A stretch of 24,500 bases of DNA. Source: a virus. The notes below the pieces were generated by a model that worked only from the letters and a program-made list of their open reading frames with translations, searched no databases and was not told the DNA's origin. Shown here one piece after another: positions 8,101 to 13,812 of this stretch. The position numbers and the translations under genes are program-made. Position 1 is the first letter of the stretch. Every line of letters begins with the position of its first letter. The stretch spans positions 1 to 24,500 of the IMG/VR virus record IMGVR_UViG_3300037137_000176. One strand, written 5' to 3'.

Positions 8101-8630
8101 CGCAACTCTTCTGATGGTTGCGCTACTGTTGCTGTAACTGGAGTATTGGAAACGCGAGCAGCAAGCACTGCATTCTGCGCAGACTGCGGAGAGTATCCTT
8201 GCCCAACGAGCTTTGCTGCCTGTATGTTCTCTTGAGTTTTTCTGCGCTGCTCGTTGCTAATGATGCTGGCATTTTTGAAACCACCGGCTGCTTGTAAGTC
8301 TACCGGAGTTTGCTTTGCTGCATCAAGCGCGTCATTGTGTTGCTCCAAAGTAATGGAGCTACGTTCAGCTGGACGAGGAGAGAGAAACGCAAGAGGGTTG
8401 ACGCTGGGCGCAGCCGAGGGCGGAGCAGAAGTCTCGTCCGGGCTTAGTATGGGGGAGTAAGGCTCGGGCGGCTGGGCGAGCGGGATCACCGGCCCAGTGT
8501 AGTCGCCCGGCTCCGCGTTGCGCGCAGCTGGAGTGCGACTCACTTGATCCCCCGCGTCTAAGGGGATCACTGGTCCTGTGTATTCTATACCTTGATCGAG
8601 TGGGACTACCACACCCGAATAGTCTTCCAT
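2115..8630 (-). CDS. Giant polyvalent ejection protein: HELGH metallopeptidase motif, DUF3293-like and methyltransferase-like regions, 2171 aa
   Basis: ATG 8630 follows the upstream TAA directly, with AAAAGG eight bases before it. Visible layout: three short Y-[ST]-G-x-V-[IV]-P-L motifs (residues 4-11, 17-24, 44-51); a hydrophobic Ala/Gly-rich segment around 250-300; long Pro/Ala/Gln linkers; a zinc-peptidase motif HELGH at 1093-1097 with a possible third ligand in EELFAQ (E1187/E1188); a conserved-looking helical region about 1320-1600 (RTGLDWYSGDIKQAYEL) resembling domains of phage polyvalent proteins; a DUF3293-like region about 1660-1745; and a SAM-methyltransferase-like region from about 1870 with motif I LLDIAASEGAF near 1879. 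Polyvalent proteins are known as phage- or plasmid-delivered effectors entering the cell with DNA. Cluster position supports an injected internal virion protein. The domain names are from memory, and activity is not shown by sequence alone. Confidence 0.88.
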   Translation of the reverse strand: MEDYSGVVVPLDQGIEYTGPVIPLDAGDQVSRTPAARNAEPGDYTGPVIPLAQPPEPYSPILSPDETSAPPSAAPSVNPLAFLSPRPAERSSITLEQHNDALDAAKQTPVDLQAAGGFKNASIISNEQRRKTQENIQAAKLVGQGYSPQSAQNAVLAARVSNTPVTATVAQPSEELRPLKDEFYAQLAAGGAVDLPKMYGQALQWMSEPGKTTYEMGQDIAHAASRSEQDNPYLQAQLDGRGGVGTAISQGARAFAPSAALLGTSIAAAPLGAVAATGAIVAGGFALYGGSQAQQTKEAVLAAGGTERDANQAGWINYIIEGGFEAAGTLFGAQLLGVSVKTFKGIGQAAARNAVRDVTETGIVKPFFRQLAKTTLGESGTEYLQNDLEARVESSYGVKGHDPIKEGLQGAGAALVMTTMLAPFGLSHVVNRAAANTRIAAALENGDAPPLMRAAAAKVVFDNIAVVNKEAAAAWSKQASVAIASNVPISLQVPVSQKTPASTVAGPGERPVVSPVVNPATNDTSGVDPLTLEPTQQTQTPTAQPVPALPPPNPNQVAIAMAEPLPVTEVPVVDKAQAHADAVYAARATEEARLVALTPSQIEVDTQNPLASIQAIVDAPLTPVTGHRQRSLGAAPPGVSETLHGQTAGDVAGILLHASDLERQAQAAPAPERAPLVAQAAQLRDQARQVIQHYGTRYGAPAAAHLRALAAEQHGQLVGSLATPTPTAPHVPGVPVAGGAVSGVEPGSSFKISPRIATTGGVMAEHTSADGSKQSVYIGINGKALPASAVQYDNQSTVEQVWVPHDPMRRAQATEILQQMGALPAGAEHDALAATLKTVVSLDKAKARAAERQQAKSVQNQTVSTKREQPVGVNDALRQRSAEGVGTQPGRTEGPGRGGEGGRVGQGQQGTEATTARQTEAGRVTGDNQLGAGEVVPKTGTIVPKMGTTVILEGRLTIKKSGDGWSSPLAIHSNIKRGPLKASLSEVRQHAELIVRDTSRVIKDIGGGRSLNISEHPVLAALIRDVLAAGVPDAAIKGLSSFHLYTPGTTKENGRHGLIGDNERSIGFNDALFQAAVNGNEAAGRQLFQTLIHELGHELDTFGKVNGRNDVSSYSSPLFEIAIDPVSHKRTYPGAVIAEAKEVWLTTANHNLKVFLSYPFVALTWNPQEAMASGYGSMVAVHNMVREELFAQLSVLYYTQRPLLKAALPKAYAMMKDAHNALNKTTTISDARAAIRASLQSTYSTIPEPLQLVIRRPEGAVGGRVGEGIAPVGEFLSERSRNYLEERRQLQGDGEPGNVSTAVTYRDESKNPLGKKQNTIEEIGAHFDALIRDQFGGALDFKNPEHFARAVKMVTQEFQYQITQSRTGLDWYSGDIKQAYELSTRLIPELNDESHRQTYSIVAAILSPATQANENWVHAIDAYRHFVETGLVPEADPNTGAAWSLYGKNNAKAIAHLNFMIAERGREGATEWLLTEHTIAELRAERMRSGVFKTPAVPGKKGNTQLGVYLFGPKVGPFALNLNGIDTEVTVDKWLTRTFLRQFGLLVNKQGQLQDSPSEPERRAIKLLVRNVAKSEGYSHSQVQAVLWFFEQQLYIKLGAGVASKFFSDGAKEALQAHGINYDTPGSSTNESGGNVTGVAPQEQQNAVYDDFREDPEAALKKTGWAIVTANKDEHDADTNAVANDALDSLLTKRGIEHYDVSGTYKGVDQGRNFLMFAPADESLAIAKRFKQESIATTNGLEYTDGHVEPWNHDATVVGPAALKGDHTVLPDGTAFSLVPQDTAIFKSSVASTDLRGDGRGFTNFFSAASRGERAPDVKTYKPVLDISGIKAFSDEYVTHRGNFDDHIATSIPGFREVQQIVGNAIVKAYSESGARLLDIAASEGAFNKTITKLSGGSIKTLALDPNLTMAKFFKEHSTVPGATYDVSAFGSSEDAGKVAWTEDDGTQIRTFDPKVKYDIVHESMGFQFIGNTRDAQFARVKELMKPDGIALFEEKIKEDTPAYVANETKKDAYKAQYFTAEHIKAKAAEVLDKGVAATKEATSQAEQAIVGMNNLMVTGPELEKYLNNNWEYVAQYWDSGNFKGYVASDSRVAINRFIENMSDTNSEFSATSTPSPITQNKLNEAAIVKVSAIESETGRQVDVSMPAGEALASIDSDAEKVQRLISCLSS
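4733..4972 (-). CDS. Candidate nested gene in alternate frame, 79 aa
   Basis: Inside the 2171-codon gene, another minus-strand frame is open from ATG 4972 to TAA 4735-4733. An AAGGA ribosome binding site lies eight bases upstream of this ATG, whereas the ATG at 4981 overlaps it and is too close. The product, beginning MPSIKPPQSPTPAQQYERRF and ending SFKVTASPAM, has balanced, protein-like composition. The host frame over the same bases reads as a Gly/Arg/Glu-rich linker between the peptidase and the following helical region. I recognise no family. It may be an overprinted gene or a chance open frame. Confidence 0.35.
   Translation of the reverse strand: MPSIKPPQSPTPAQQYERRFNQPIPQYLSHYNSLYADQRVLLAVESGKELPLSENSFLSGHETILKNGDSFKVTASPAM
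5786..5827. repeat. Two back-to-back 21-bp palindromes
   Basis: Two perfect 8-bp stems TAGTACCC/GGGTACTA with 5-base loops (ATTTT and GTTTT on the plus strand) occupy 5786-5806 and 5807-5827 without a spacer. The second overlaps the stop codon of the nested 60-residue gene. In the frame of the large protein they encode two 7-residue repeats, V-P-K-[TM]-G-T-[IT]. As RNA they would form tandem hairpins. A protein-binding dyad, a transcript-end structure or a mobile palindromic repeat are all possible. Confidence 0.85.
5825..6007 (-). CDS. Nested small phage protein (MPYxSxAQxxWAH type) ending in GIINSG tag, 60 aa
   Basis: This frame lies wholly inside the 2171-codon gene in a different reading frame. 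ATG 6007 has a TAGGAG ribosome binding site about six bases upstream. The product opens MPYASVAQRGWAHSPAG, continues with KVAEWDKASKGLKLPQHVK and ends SPGIINSGLVK. The first two thirds match, from memory, a common family of small phage proteins starting MPYKSxAQ with W/F-H, E-W/F-D-x-A-S-K-G and L-P motifs; their function is unknown to me. The C-terminus carries the same peptide as four other proteins in this cluster. Host-frame residues here are a low-complexity Gly/Arg/Gln linker. Start signal, family resemblance and shared tag together make a real gene likely. Confidence 0.75.
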   Translation of the reverse strand: MPYASVAQRGWAHSPAGLKALGGAGKVAEWDKASKGLKLPQHVKQKRGASPGIINSGLVK

Positions 8631-9722
8631 TTACAGTACCTTTTGTCTTCCTTCTGGAGTGCGATATACCGCCTTGCCGTCTGGGGTCGTGCCAATCTGC
8701 ACCCATCCGGGAGGAGGGGCCGTGGGCGAAGATGTAGTAGCTACAGGAACCGTGCCGCCCGCTCTTTTTATGGCATCCTCAATGGCGGCGATGTTGTTGG
8801 TGTGTACTCTGATCCCGTTGGGGTTCTTTTGTTCCTCTGGATCGGAGAGAGCCGCTTTTTCTGAGGCCCATGCCGCTTTCAGAGTGGAGATTTTCTTTGT
8901 GGGCTCAGTCTCACCAGGAACAAAGGCCCCAGACTGCTCTTTTGCTGCCTCCGTCTTAGGATATTTTTTCGCCACCTCGTCGGCGGATACCGGCTGTAGT
9001 TTGGAGTCAAAATACTGATAATATCCAGGCGTCCCTGCGACGGCCGGCTTGTCACCCCACTTCAGAAACCAAAGGGACGAGCCCGGTTTGGCTGGCACTG
9101 GATCAACGCCATTAACCCATTTACGAGAGATTTGCGTATTGTCGTCGAATTGTGTGCCGTTGGGTTTGCCGTCGTCCCCAATCACGGCCTTGAAGTTTTG
9201 CATGTCGTTTTTCTGTAGCTTGTCGCCTGTGGTGCCTTTGGCTGCGGCATCTGCGCGATACTTATCTGCGCGCGCCATAGACTCATCTATCCTCTGTGCC
9301 AGAAGGTCTTGCTCCAGGGCGGTTAGTTTGTGTTCTTCTGTGTCGACAATGGTTGTCCCGGTCTTCGGGTTCACCACCCTACTCCCCTGAGGAACTGTAA
9401 TGGGACGGTTTTTGTCTGCCTCTACCTTAGCTGTCTCTGTGGCGGTCGTCATAGAGCCGGCGTTTGCCGCCGCCCCAGGACCGAGTGCAGCCTGTCTGCG
9501 CACCTCTGCGGCTGTCACGGTATCGAAGTTTTGGTTCGTCAAATTCTGATTGAACGTAGCCATTGCCTGTTGGTTTCCCAGGGTCAGCTTTGCAAGCATT
9601 TCAGCGCGCAAATTTTCTGCGGCAACCTTTTGCTTTTCCAGTTCGTCCTGCTGAACTGCTCCGGCAGCGCCAGCGACTCCACCTATCATGCCCGCTGCAA
9701 TTACTCCGCCCCATCCGCCCAT
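8631..9722 (-). CDS. Probable internal virion / DNA ejection protein, 363 aa
   Basis: ATG 9722 overlaps the upstream stop (TAATG), with GGGAG seven bases before it. The N-terminus is a Gly/Ala-rich hydrophobic stretch (residues about 2-23, VIAAGMIGGVAGAAGAV) followed by a long charged helix about 25-70 that could form a coiled coil. The middle is hydrophilic and Lys-rich. The C-terminus, GWVQIGTTPDGKAVYRTPEG, resembles a short module often found at the ends of phage internal proteins. The layout of hydrophobic N-terminus plus helical body, and the position between other internal proteins, suggest a protein ejected with DNA into the envelope. No enzymatic motif is visible. Confidence 0.75.
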   Translation of the reverse strand: MGGWGGVIAAGMIGGVAGAAGAVQQDELEKQKVAAENLRAEMLAKLTLGNQQAMATFNQNLTNQNFDTVTAAEVRRQAALGPGAAANAGSMTTATETAKVEADKNRPITVPQGSRVVNPKTGTTIVDTEEHKLTALEQDLLAQRIDESMARADKYRADAAAKGTTGDKLQKNDMQNFKAVIGDDGKPNGTQFDDNTQISRKWVNGVDPVPAKPGSSLWFLKWGDKPAVAGTPGYYQYFDSKLQPVSADEVAKKYPKTEAAKEQSGAFVPGETEPTKKISTLKAAWASEKAALSDPEEQKNPNGIRVHTNNIAAIEDAIKRAGGTVPVATTSSPTAPPPGWVQIGTTPDGKAVYRTPEGRQKVL

Positions 9723-10492
9723 TATTGTGCTCCCGAATTAACGATTCCGCCGACCGGGGGTCCGGGCGGTTGCGCAGTTGGTTGGCCCTGGGTGGGCGGA
9801 ACACCTTGCGGCTGATTGATGGTTGCGGGTGCGGCTGATTGCTGGTTGGCCGCCGACTGCGGTTGCTGCCACTTGATTCCGCCAGACGCCAAATCGCTTT
9901 GCGCTTCGTTCTGTACGTCCCCAGTGATTTGATGGTTGTCGATCATAGAGCGCCCAATTTCCTTCATCCCCTCAAGCGCCGCAGCCTTGCTCACGTCTTC
10001 CCGTTGCGCTTCCTGCATCAAGCCGGAACCAATGGCGATGGTTACGAGATCGGCAAGCACTTCTTGACCAGCATGAAAGAGAATGTCATCAGCTACCTGA
10101 GCGCCCTTCTTCTTCGTCTCGATGGTGCGCTTGACGGACAGCATAATCATCGCCGCAGTATGGCCGATGGTTTGCGAGATATTATGTTGTCCAGAGCCCA
10201 ATTTCATGATGATCGTAGCGGTTCCCCCGCGAGAGTACATCATGTTTAGCGCCAGGGTGACAACGGTGTCGTATTGGTCTTGCTCTTCTTTCGTCACGTT
10301 CGGGGTATCATTCTGCGCGTCCGCTCCCGCACCCTCAAGTGAGGTGGGGTCGGACGACATTTGATATGGTCCGGTTTGCTGATCTTGTGCGGTATCTGGT
10401 GACGACGACTCTTGACTCGTGTCTACCCGATCCTCTGCCGGAGATTCGGCATAGGCATCCTGAGCGCCCATCATTGGTTGCGTCATGTCCAT
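9722..10492 (-). CDS. Ejection-cluster protein with C-terminal GIVNSG tag, 256 aa
   Basis: ATG 10492 has a GGAGG ribosome binding site five bases upstream. Residues about 1-65 are acidic and Gln/Ser-rich, probably disordered. Residues about 67-175 form a mostly helical core (EEQDQYDTVVTLALNMMYSR, later FHAGQEVLADLVTIAIG) that looks like a conserved phage domain I cannot name. The last 45 residues are a Pro/Gln-rich tail ending PPVGGIVNSGAQ, the Val variant of the peptide shared in this cluster. Its stop overlaps the next start. Probable role: internal virion or chaperone-like protein packaged with the ejection proteins. This rests on context only. Confidence 0.75.
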   Translation of the reverse strand: MDMTQPMMGAQDAYAESPAEDRVDTSQESSSPDTAQDQQTGPYQMSSDPTSLEGAGADAQNDTPNVTKEEQDQYDTVVTLALNMMYSRGGTATIIMKLGSGQHNISQTIGHTAAMIMLSVKRTIETKKKGAQVADDILFHAGQEVLADLVTIAIGSGLMQEAQREDVSKAAALEGMKEIGRSMIDNHQITGDVQNEAQSDLASGGIKWQQPQSAANQQSAAPATINQPQGVPPTQGQPTAQPPGPPVGGIVNSGAQ

Positions 10493-10493
10493 G

Positions 10494-11312
10494 CTACCCT
10501 CCTATCTGTCCGGTATTGATAATACCAGGAGTGTGAAACGTAGGGCCCCAGGAGCCAGTCAAATCAGGAACCTGACCTCGACGAACAACGTCTGCCCGGC
10601 TTTGGTCATAGCGACGCTGCTCCGCATCCATCTGCTGTTTTTGTCCATATGCCCCGATCAATGCTTTTCCGCCCTCGATGAGTCCGCCAGCGATCATGCG
10701 CCGAGTCAGCGAATCGTCTTGCAGCAACCACTTTGCTCCAGCGTTCACTTTTTGAAAAATAGTGTTTGCATTTTGCGTAGGTTGGGCGGCTGTATTGAGT
10801 ACCGATTGACCAATATTTTGATTGCCTACAGGAGAGCCAGAAACAACCCCCTGGCCGCCATTAGCCAAATCAAGATTGGCCTCGTGCGCAGCCAGTTGTG
10901 TGGGCGTATAACCCGGTTCTGTGGGCGCAAGAACATCAGCCCCAACTCCCGCAGCGGCCCCCGCCCCTATGCCGCTTTCTGTGGCGGTGGCCGCAAGCCC
11001 AGGCAGGTAGGCATCGCCCGCCACAATAGCCGTTGCACCCTCAGACGCCAGCACTCCGCCAAACGTTAGCCCAGCGCTTGCCATTGCCGCTGTTTCAACA
11101 GCGGTAGCCCCGAAAGCCCCTACACCGGCAATGCCCAGGGCTTCTGCCGCCCCCGCAATTCCAGGCAAGGTTGCCGCAAATGTTGAGCCCAGCGCCCCCG
11201 CTGCCAACCCGCCGGTAAAGTAGATGGCGGCAGAAATGAGAACGGCCTTGAAGATCGGGGACTTCACAATCTTCTTGAAGACTTTGGCGATACTCTTGAA
11301 TACGTTGCTCAT
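10494..11312 (-). CDS. Membrane-active internal virion protein with C-terminal GIINTG tag, 272 aa
   Basis: ATG 11312 overlaps the stop of the acetyltransferase gene (ATGA), with CGGAG seven bases upstream. The first 20 residues form a basic amphipathic helix (FKSIAKVFKKIVKSPIFK), followed by a hydrophobic segment (VLISAAIYFTGGLAAGALG, about 24-42) and a long Ala/Gly-rich, weakly hydrophobic region to about residue 100. This layout is typical of phage proteins that insert into the host envelope during DNA ejection. The C-terminal half is hydrophilic, with a charged segment QQMDAEQRRYDQSRADVVRR, and ends FHTPGIINTGQIGG, carrying the shared peptide. Localisation is inferred. Confidence 0.8.
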   Translation of the reverse strand: MSNVFKSIAKVFKKIVKSPIFKAVLISAAIYFTGGLAAGALGSTFAATLPGIAGAAEALGIAGVGAFGATAVETAAMASAGLTFGGVLASEGATAIVAGDAYLPGLAATATESGIGAGAAAGVGADVLAPTEPGYTPTQLAAHEANLDLANGGQGVVSGSPVGNQNIGQSVLNTAAQPTQNANTIFQKVNAGAKWLLQDDSLTRRMIAGGLIEGGKALIGAYGQKQQMDAEQRRYDQSRADVVRRGQVPDLTGSWGPTFHTPGIINTGQIGG

Positions 11313-11776
11313 ACCACACTCCGATCCATTGTGAAAAAACAGCCAATGTGTTTAAATCCTAAGCGGGTGTACATTGCCGCTGTCGACTTGATGCTTTTTT
11401 CTCCGCTGGACACGGCCATCATAAGTCGGTCCACTTTGCGCTCTTCTAGCGCCCACACCTTGAATCGTTCGAGTAGTTTGCGGCCAGCACCCGGAGACTC
11501 AGAGTACAGTGCTATGTCTGTTGCAAACTGCATCTTCACAAACGGGTGTTTGTCTTCTTGCCCCAATATCACACCAACTATCTTACCGTCGGACTCCGCA
11601 ATATACGCGCACAATGTTTTGCGCACAATGCAGTTCGCTATCAACAACTTTACCGATCCTTCGTCGTACGCCAGCGCCGCAAACTCGCTTTTGTCGTGCC
11701 CACGCTTTCCTAGCTCACAAATTGCTTCGATGTCGTCCATCAAGGCAGAACGAATCACGAACTGCGGAGCAGTCAC
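11309..11776 (-). CDS. GNAT-family N-acetyltransferase, 155 aa
   Basis: The start is GTG 11776-11774, directly after the TAA of the upstream gene, with a strong AGGAGG-type ribosome binding site. GNAT enzymes move an acetyl group from acetyl-CoA to an amine. The sequence fits the fold: N-terminal RSALMDDIEAICEL (strand 1, helix 1), central strand IAESDGKIVGVILG, strand ATDIALYSE, then motif A SPGAGRKLLERFKVWA where acetyl-CoA phosphates would bind, and C-terminal MYTRLGFKHIGCFFTMDR. Length is normal for the family. Its place among internal virion genes is notable. Substrate unknown; a virion or host protein, or a small molecule, is possible. Confidence 0.9.
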   Translation of the reverse strand: MTAPQFVIRSALMDDIEAICELGKRGHDKSEFAALAYDEGSVKLLIANCIVRKTLCAYIAESDGKIVGVILGQEDKHPFVKMQFATDIALYSESPGAGRKLLERFKVWALEERKVDRLMMAVSSGEKSIKSTAAMYTRLGFKHIGCFFTMDRSVV

Positions 11777-13441
11777 TTACCCTCCTCCTGTTCCTGGGTC
11801 AACCGGCGGTGTCGCGGCCGGCGGCGGTGCGGCCGCAGGGGTTGTCGGAATGGTGCCAAGGTTGATTTTGAACCCAGGCGGCATCCACGGGTTTCCAGCA
11901 AACATCGCGTTCCAGTTGTTGATGGCCTGTATTTTTGCGTCCGGCTCCATCTGCGACGTTTGATACTGATTGATCCCGCTGGCGTAAATGGAAAACGTGT
12001 TGGCCTGCAAGCTTTGCAAGGCCAACTTGTCTTGCAATTGTAGCTGAACTTGCGTCTTATCCAGCTGCATACCAGCAATCTTCAGGTTGGCGTCGATCTG
12101 CATTCCTGCGATTGTCTTGTTGGCCTCAACCTGCATCGCCTGAACCCGCATCTGGGTCGAGTTGCTGGAGTCGCTAAGATAGCGCTTGAGTTGCGAGTCC
12201 TTGTCGAACAGATAGTTGTTCTGCTTGAAAGCCTCGTACGCCTTTTGAAGATCGAGCTTTGCCCCCTCTTGCATGGAGAGGAATTGATTGGTTATATTCT
12301 GGTTGACAAGGTTTTGATTCTGGAACGCCTGTGCATCTGCTTGCGCTATAGGTAGCGCCGCAGCGACAATCGCCTCTTCTCCGGCCTGCGCTGCCATGGA
12401 TGAATTCTGCAATCCACGAGCATTGGCTGCCTGAATAGCGCGAGCTTTGGCGGCCTCCAGGAGCGGGCTCCCTGTTTTGAGTATGTTGTCCAGCTGGCCT
12501 TGTACCGTTCCGGCATCTGGCCCGGTGCGCGTGACCTGAGACATCTGTGGTTGAACGTCTGCGCTAGGCGGAGCTCCAGGAATGGGGCCTACGTTACCTA
12601 CCGTGCCGGAATTGATGATCCCGGTATCCGGTCCCGGACCTCCAGGATACACGCCCCCAGGAGCGCCGCCGCCACCGCCACCGCCACCACCACCGCCGCC
12701 AGGAGGCGGAGTGCCACCGCCACCAGGAGGAGGAGGAGTGCCACCGCCACCGGGAGGCGGAGTGCCACCGCCACCAGGAGGCGGGGTGCCGCCGCCACCG
12801 GGAGGCGGAGTGCCACCGCCACCAGGAGGAGGAGGAGTGCCACCGCCACCGCCACCGCCACCAGGAGGCGGGGTGCCACCACCACCGGGAGGGGTGCCAA
12901 TATCCACCTGCTGCGGCTTCCAGTTGTTCCAGTATGCCTGTACCGCAAGCGTATCGGCATAGGGATTACCAGTCGGCGTGATGTTCGTGCCGAAGATGGC
13001 CGCCGGACTGGTGTTGATAGGGCCGCCCAAAGCTGAATTAACGCCACCGGGTTGGTTCTGGAGGGGCAGTCCTGTGCGCGGATTGATGGCCTTGTACCAC
13101 GACCCATCGGCATTCACGTACGAGCCACTGGCGGCGTCATACGTCACCCCAGGAGGTAATGGGGCCCCATTGATGCCCACTCCCTGATTGAAGCTAGCAG
13201 ACTTCTGTTTCGTCGTTTTGCCGGCGTAATTGTTCATGCCGTTGTGTATGAGGCCACCCATCGCACTCGGATTCAAGCCACCGTTGTTCAGGGTATCCTG
13301 AATGAACGCCTGTGACGTTCCGATAAGAGATGGATCAACGCCCGGGTGATTTTGGGCATTGACTAACTGCATACGCTTCTGATACGCGGCGTATCCTTCT
13401 GGGGTGGAGAGGTCTTCTCCGAACGCGTTGATGTTGGACAT
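11777..13441 (-). CDS. Ejection-type virion protein with Pro/Gly repeats and internal GIINSG motif, 554 aa
   Basis: The product has a hydrophilic N-terminus (residues 1-180) and a Pro/Gly repeat tract of units like GGGGTPPPG (about 182-261). The peptide TGIINSGT lies at 274-279, followed by a long helical body (about 300-510) and a Pro/Ala/Gly-rich tail. The helical body contains ARGLQNSSMAAQAGEEAI and ALPIAQADAQAFQNQN, a pattern I recall from a widespread family of phage internal or ejection proteins (R-G-L-x-N-S-S-M-A core). Heptad-like KTIAGMQIDANLKIAGMQLD suggests a coiled coil. It is the second gene of the ejection cluster. The Pro/Gly tract is probably a flexible linker, not a collagen helix, because it lacks G-x-y periodicity. 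Confidence 0.85.
   Translation of the reverse strand: MSNINAFGEDLSTPEGYAAYQKRMQLVNAQNHPGVDPSLIGTSQAFIQDTLNNGGLNPSAMGGLIHNGMNNYAGKTTKQKSASFNQGVGINGAPLPPGVTYDAASGSYVNADGSWYKAINPRTGLPLQNQPGGVNSALGGPINTSPAAIFGTNITPTGNPYADTLAVQAYWNNWKPQQVDIGTPPGGGGTPPPGGGGGGGGTPPPPGGGGTPPPGGGGTPPPGGGGTPPPGGGGTPPPPGGGGTPPPGGGGGGGGGGGGAPGGVYPGGPGPDTGIINSGTVGNVGPIPGAPPSADVQPQMSQVTRTGPDAGTVQGQLDNILKTGSPLLEAAKARAIQAANARGLQNSSMAAQAGEEAIVAAALPIAQADAQAFQNQNLVNQNITNQFLSMQEGAKLDLQKAYEAFKQNNYLFDKDSQLKRYLSDSSNSTQMRVQAMQVEANKTIAGMQIDANLKIAGMQLDKTQVQLQLQDKLALQSLQANTFSIYASGINQYQTSQMEPDAKIQAINNWNAMFAGNPWMPPGFKINLGTIPTTPAAAPPPAATPPVDPGTGGG
12660..12898. repeat. Pro/Gly-coding GC-rich tandem repeats
   Basis: On the plus strand the tract repeats GTGCCACCGCCACCAGGAGG-type units of about 24-27 bases with small changes, encoding (G)GGGTPPPG on the minus strand. 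Unit lengths vary by multiples of three. Long open frames on both strands here arise from the repeat. The tract is prone to slippage, so copy number may vary between isolates or assemblies. Confidence 0.9.
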
Positions 13442-13488
13442 ATTATTCCTGTGCGCCTCAGATCACGTGAGCCTAGACTGGCCTTGTG
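13442..13488. other. Short intergenic gap
   Basis: These 47 bases separate the GIINSG-ended small protein from the Pro/Gly-repeat protein and hold the upstream region of the latter. I see no terminator or promoter in them, and only a weak ribosome binding site before ATG 13441. Confidence 0.5.
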
Positions 13489-13812
13489 TTACACGCCGGA
13501 ATTGATGATCCCCACGCGCTCTCTATTGGGGCCCTTTTGGCCGGCTCTATTCGCCGGGGAGTTTGGGGCAATCAGAATAGGTTGCTTCGCAGGCGCCATG
13601 CCGGAAGTCGGAACGGCAGGTTTCACGCGAGGAACGCGAGGGGTAGACGGGGCAGCGCTAGGGGTGTTGATTCCCCGGCTCTGGTTGTACATAGGAGTCG
13701 TGGGCATCGGGTGACCCGTGGCCGCCGACCCGGCTCTCGCGCCGCCTACCAAAACCTGTCCAGGAGCGGCGTTTGGTTTTGGAATGTTTGTTCCAGGAAA
13801 GTACGTTGTCAT
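13489..13812 (-). CDS. Disordered Pro/Ala-rich protein with C-terminal GIINSG tag, 107 aa
   Basis: I place the start at ATG 13812 because it overlaps the upstream TGA (ATGA) and has GGGGAG seven bases before it; a longer frame to 13827 lacks such a signal. The product, MTTYFPGTNIPKPNAAPG onward, is rich in Pro, Ala, Gly, Ser and Arg throughout, has no predicted globular core and ends NRERVGIINSGV. The shared peptide is thus two residues from the end. It opens the ejection cluster right after the tail genes. A small cargo, adaptor or assembly factor with a docking tail is plausible, but no family is recognised. Confidence 0.75.
   Translation of the reverse strand: MTTYFPGTNIPKPNAAPGQVLVGGARAGSAATGHPMPTTPMYNQSRGINTPSAAPSTPRVPRVKPAVPTSGMAPAKQPILIAPNSPANRAGQKGPNRERVGIINSGV

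Noticed and set aside
8365-8706. 113-codon minus-strand frame over the start of the giant gene
   Set aside because: It overlaps two supported genes, has no good ribosome binding site and has Arg/Ser-rich shadow composition.
12582-12962. Pro/Gly-rich 126-codon frame on the plus strand
   Set aside because: It is the antisense reading of the Pro/Gly repeats, which give Pro/Gly on both strands. There is no gene context on that strand.
12598-13113. 171-codon frame on the minus strand inside the Pro/Gly-repeat gene
   Set aside because: The product is Ala/Val/Leu repeats caused by the tandem DNA in a shifted frame. There is no plausible start.
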